From Funneliformis mosseae (lineage: Eukaryota > Glomeromycota > Glomeromycetes > Glomerales > Glomeraceae): 21,402 bases of DNA. Every line of letters starts with the position of its first letter. Position 1 is the stretch's first letter. Location of the stretch: assembly GCA_910592005.1 (NCBI GenBank), contig CAJVPP010001250.1, forward strand, positions 1-21,402, written 5' to 3'. The notes beneath the pieces were generated by a model. The model was given only the letters and a program-made list of their open reading frames with translations. It was not told the origin of the DNA and made no database searches. A program made the translations under genes and the position numbers. Below, piece after piece: positions 18,257 to 21,402 of the stretch.

Positions 18257-21090
18257 ATGACAGCAAACTCTGTTACAATTAATAATTTTAAAAGAGATAG
18301 ATAAGCATTTTCAAACATTTGGAATCATATGTTAAAGGGTCCTAAATAATCAAAAAAAAAACATTATTCAGCAATTTGTAATAGTTGTAAATTATATATT
18401 GAAAATATGAAAAGTCTTATATTCTTCAAAAATATTTAGCTAATTATTGTAAAAAATATTCTAAAGAATTTGGATTATATTATGTAAATATTATAGGAAG
18501 AGATAAAAAAAGTATAATATTGAAAATGAATATATCTTAAGTAATTCAGATGAATTTCCTATTAACAATTTAAATAAATAGCAATGTTTAATTTTTATAA
18601 ACTAAAAAAATTAGAAAAAGAAAAAATTGATGAAATAGATTATATTATTATTAAGGCATTTATAATGTCTAATATTCCATTCAGTATTATTGAAAATCTA
18701 TGATTTTTTAATCTAATTAAACATTATAACTAGCATGTGATATACCTTTATATCTAGTATTAGATGGATCTTTATTATAAGTAGAATTAGCTAGAACTAA
18801 TATAATAATAGAAAATAAATAAAACAAAAAAATAATTTTATTATTAGTAAGAATTATATAATTATTATATTAATTTTAATTAATAATTTAAACTAAATAT
18901 TAATTAATTATTTTTTTATTTTATATATTAGTTTTAGATAGATAAATAGATTCTCACAATAATAATATTTAGGTTTTTTTCTTTTTAACCCCTTCAAAAA
19001 AGAATATCTTTTATAATTATAAAATATTTCAAATATATAGAGGGTATTTAAAAGTTTTCAAATAACTTATTTGATAATAAATAACTATATAAAGAATAAT
19101 CAGCATTTAGTATAAATATTATATTTACATATAATATCATAAATTACTTGATTTATTTATTTTGTTATGCTTCACAAAAAAATAAGAAAAAAATGAATTA
19201 ATATAAAATAATGTGAGGTGATATTTTATTGTTATCAACATGAAGATTTATATTAAAAAATTGTTAAAACTATTAGGTGTAAAAAATCAAGTTTTTAATA
19301 CATTAAAATGATATAATAAAACTAGTTTTATAAATTCTAAATGTTGATCTAGATGACTATATTTAATTAATAATAATTAGCATAAAGGTTTAAATATTTA
19401 ATAATAAATAAAAAACACAAAACTGATGATTATATACTATTTATATCAGAATAAATACAGGTAGTGATTTTGGTAGAGAAAAGCATAACTAAGTATTAGT
19501 TGCATAATATAAAATGTAGAGCTTATTATATTCTAAATAAAATATTAATTAAGCTTTGAAATTTATGCATTAAAATTTTTTATTATATTTTTAAGTGAAA
19601 AAACATTCAGAAATTTTTGGGTATCCTCTATATATCATGATATATAAAATTTATTTAATATTATTTTTGATATAATTTAACAAATTGACGTAGATAAATT
19701 TGTGACAATTGTTTTAGATAATTCTAAAAATATAGCAGCTATCAGATACAGTAAATAGTAGTTCAAAAATATCCAAATATAATTAATATTAGATATATTA
19801 CGTATTATATTAATTTGATAAGTTCAGACATTGTTAAAATAATATAAGTTGAATATCTTATAAAATGTTATAATATACTGACAAAATTTTTTAAAATTCA
19901 TATATTATTAGATAATAGTTAAAGAAGACTATTAATTTAAAAGGTATTGATGAAGAAAATTTAAAGATATATATTAAAACTTGTTAAATAATAATTTATA
20001 AATATGTTGCTTTTATGTAAAGATTTAAAGAAGCTTTACAATATGTATATTTATATTTTATAATATTTGTTTTTATAGTAATTTATTTAATATATATTTA
20101 AATAAATATAAAAATAATTTGAATTTTTAAAACTCTTTATTTAATTAGGTATTAAATTATTATAAAAATAAAATTAAAAATGATTCTTTAAATCAATATT
20201 AAGAAAATGGGTTTTTTTTAATAATGTTAGAAATTTATCAGAAAATTTTAAATTAATTAAAGATACTATATTAGCATTAGAAGGTAAAAATATTATTTTA
20301 GTAAATTGCTATCTGTAACTACTTAGAATAGCAGCATATTTTAAAATAAACATTAAAAAATGCTTGCATTTAAGCTTTAATAAAGGTATAATTATATAAT
20401 TATTGTTTAATATTACTTTTAAATTTATTATTATACTAATATTTAATTTATATTTTTTAGATATCTAGAATTTGATGATGATATTTATCTTTTAGTTTTT
20501 TTTTTATTCATAATACTGAGGTAATTAAATTTTTTTATTTATTTTTTATTATAGTAATTACAAAATAGCAATTTTAAAACTAATTATAGGATATAGTATT
20601 TATAATATATATTTTAAATATTTACAAAAAATTGCATTAAAAATTTGGAAAAATCTTGATTACTAAAAATCCTCTATTCAAGAATTACATATACAAATTT
20701 GCAAATATTTTGATTAAGATTATTATTATAATTCACCTTATATATCTAATTAAGATACACATACTTATAATATAGTAGAATTTTATTATTGATAAACATT
20801 CTTCATTATATAGATTAATAAAATTATTTTTTCTCTTATATCACATTCAACAAGCTATAAATATTTATTTTCTTCACTTAAATAGTTTTTTAGAAAATAA
20901 AAAACAAATTTAAATATATAAATATTAGAATTATGACAAAAATATATTGTTATAATCTTAATAATAAAAAAATTTTAATTATGTTTTATCAAATGATTAT
21001 AATATTTAACAAATATTAAATATTATTTATAAAAAAAGAGATTTATAAAATGAAAATGTGGAATATGAAGAATTAATTTTAAATAAATTA
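18257..21090 (+). mobile_element. hAT-superfamily transposase, degenerate
   Basis: Ignoring stops and frame changes, the + strand reads as a hAT transposase from end to end. It begins at the ATG at 18257 (MTANSVTINNFKRDR). A BED-type zinc finger follows, with KKHYSAICNSCK (about 18350-18390) and LQKYLANYC (about 18420-18450). Next comes FIMSNIPFSIIENL (about 18660-18700) and LYLVLDGSLL, the usual GIPF--VE block of this family. FVTIVLDNSKNIAAIR (about 19698-19745) is the catalytic-domain SDN-type block. FNNVRNLSENFKLIKDTILA (about 20218-20278) and LRIAAYF continue the RNase H-like part. ISHSTSYKYLFSSLK-stop-FF (about 20838-20890) and LNI-stop-ILE are the C-terminal dimerisation domain. Dozens of stops make it dead. 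Many stops fall where Gln is expected. Confidence 0.85.
20820..20945 (+). pseudogene. hAT C-terminal dimerisation domain remnant
   Basis: The block ISHSTSYKYLFSSLK, stop, FFRK, stop, KTNLNI, stop, ILE corresponds to the hAT dimerisation signature (PxSxxCERxFS---------R--L---L). The Cys-Glu-Arg core now reads Tyr-Lys-Tyr. This is the most conserved part of hAT transposases and anchors the family call. Confidence 0.8.
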
Positions 21091-21111
21091 AAAGAAGAAT
21101 TATTATTGCTA

Positions 21112-21294
21112 GAGTTCCAGATGAGTCAAGTTAACTTACAAGTCAGATAAGCTGAGTCAAGTTTAAATCAAGTTGAGTTTATATTTTTTTGATTTGATGA
21201 TTTGCAAGTCAAATCAAATTTGAGTTGAGTTAAATATTTAACTCGATTCGATTTAAACTCGACTCAGACTTGACTTGACTCGAGTTGACTTGAA
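21112..21294. repeat. GAGTC/CAAGT repeat cluster with inverted arms, possible hAT subterminal region
   Basis: Many copies of GAGTC, GACTC, CAAGT and ACTTG on both strands occur in under 200 bases. CTGAGTCAAGTTTAAATCAA at 21152-21171 is inverted, with few mismatches, around 21248-21267. The 18-base palindrome GAGTTAAATATTTAACTC is perfect at 21227-21244. It directly follows the hAT coding remnant, and hAT elements often carry clustered subterminal motifs bound by the BED finger. The link is an inference. Confidence 0.6.
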
Positions 21295-21402
21295 ATAATA
21301 TTATTAATAAATTAATATTTTAAATCTATAAAAATTATACATTATAATAATTGAAATACTTTATAATAGTTGAATTGTATTAATAGTTAATAATTGAAAT
21401 TT

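Noticed and set aside
1..21402. CRISPR array, bacterial operon, rRNA genes
   Set aside because: There are no regularly spaced direct repeats with unique spacers, no ribosome-binding-site-led gene runs and no rRNA-like sequence. The window is eukaryotic and intron-rich.

Overview
The window looks like nuclear DNA from an early-diverging filamentous fungus. The best fit is an arbuscular mycorrhizal fungus (Glomeromycotina, Rhizophagus-like). The support is a very AT-rich background, compact genes broken by many short GT-AG introns, fungal-type housekeeping genes, and several families of decayed transposons packed around them. The species assignment is inferred from the look of the sequence, not from a search.

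Layout, left to right. (1) 1-523, + strand: 3' part of a dead Tc1/mariner-like transposase with a hairpin-like terminal end. (2) About 526-4600, - strand: a dead LINE-type (non-LTR) retrotransposon with an ORF1 carrying a CCHC zinc knuckle, an AP-type endonuclease and the first part of a reverse transcriptase. The RT reading stops where the Tc1 element begins, so the Tc1 copy appears nested in the LINE. (3) About 4620-7250: extremely AT-rich DNA. The - strand of its right part (5500-7200) still reads as the N-terminal and Rep part of a Helitron protein, heavily eroded by C-to-T and G-to-A type changes. (4) 7740-15610: the gene island, with five intron-containing genes: a small heat-shock protein (+), phosphatidate cytidylyltransferase CDS1 (+), an RNase P/MRP Rpp14-like subunit (-), a Vti1-type Qb-SNARE (+) and the ribosome-biogenesis factor EBP2 (+). 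All exon sets below join in frame. (5) 15613-18250: intergenic, with one isolated less AT-rich patch holding a 48-codon ORF on the - strand, then near-featureless AT-rich DNA with a 19-bp tandem repeat. (6) 18257-21090, + strand: a dead hAT transposase (BED finger to C-terminal dimerisation domain), followed by a repeat- and palindrome-rich stretch that may be its subterminal region.

The five genes do not form a pathway. They cover protein quality control, phospholipid synthesis, RNA processing, vesicle fusion and 60S ribosome assembly. Two local arrangements matter for regulation: CDS1 and RPP14 are convergent, and RPP14 and VTI1 are divergent with about 205 bp between start codons. The Hsp20 gene has a step-type heat-shock element upstream of a TATA box.

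I did not find a previously undescribed biological system. The most notable signal is the strong directional decay of the Helitron and hAT copies (Gln codons turned to stops, His to Tyr, Pro to Leu), which contrasts with the much less AT-shifted LINE next door.
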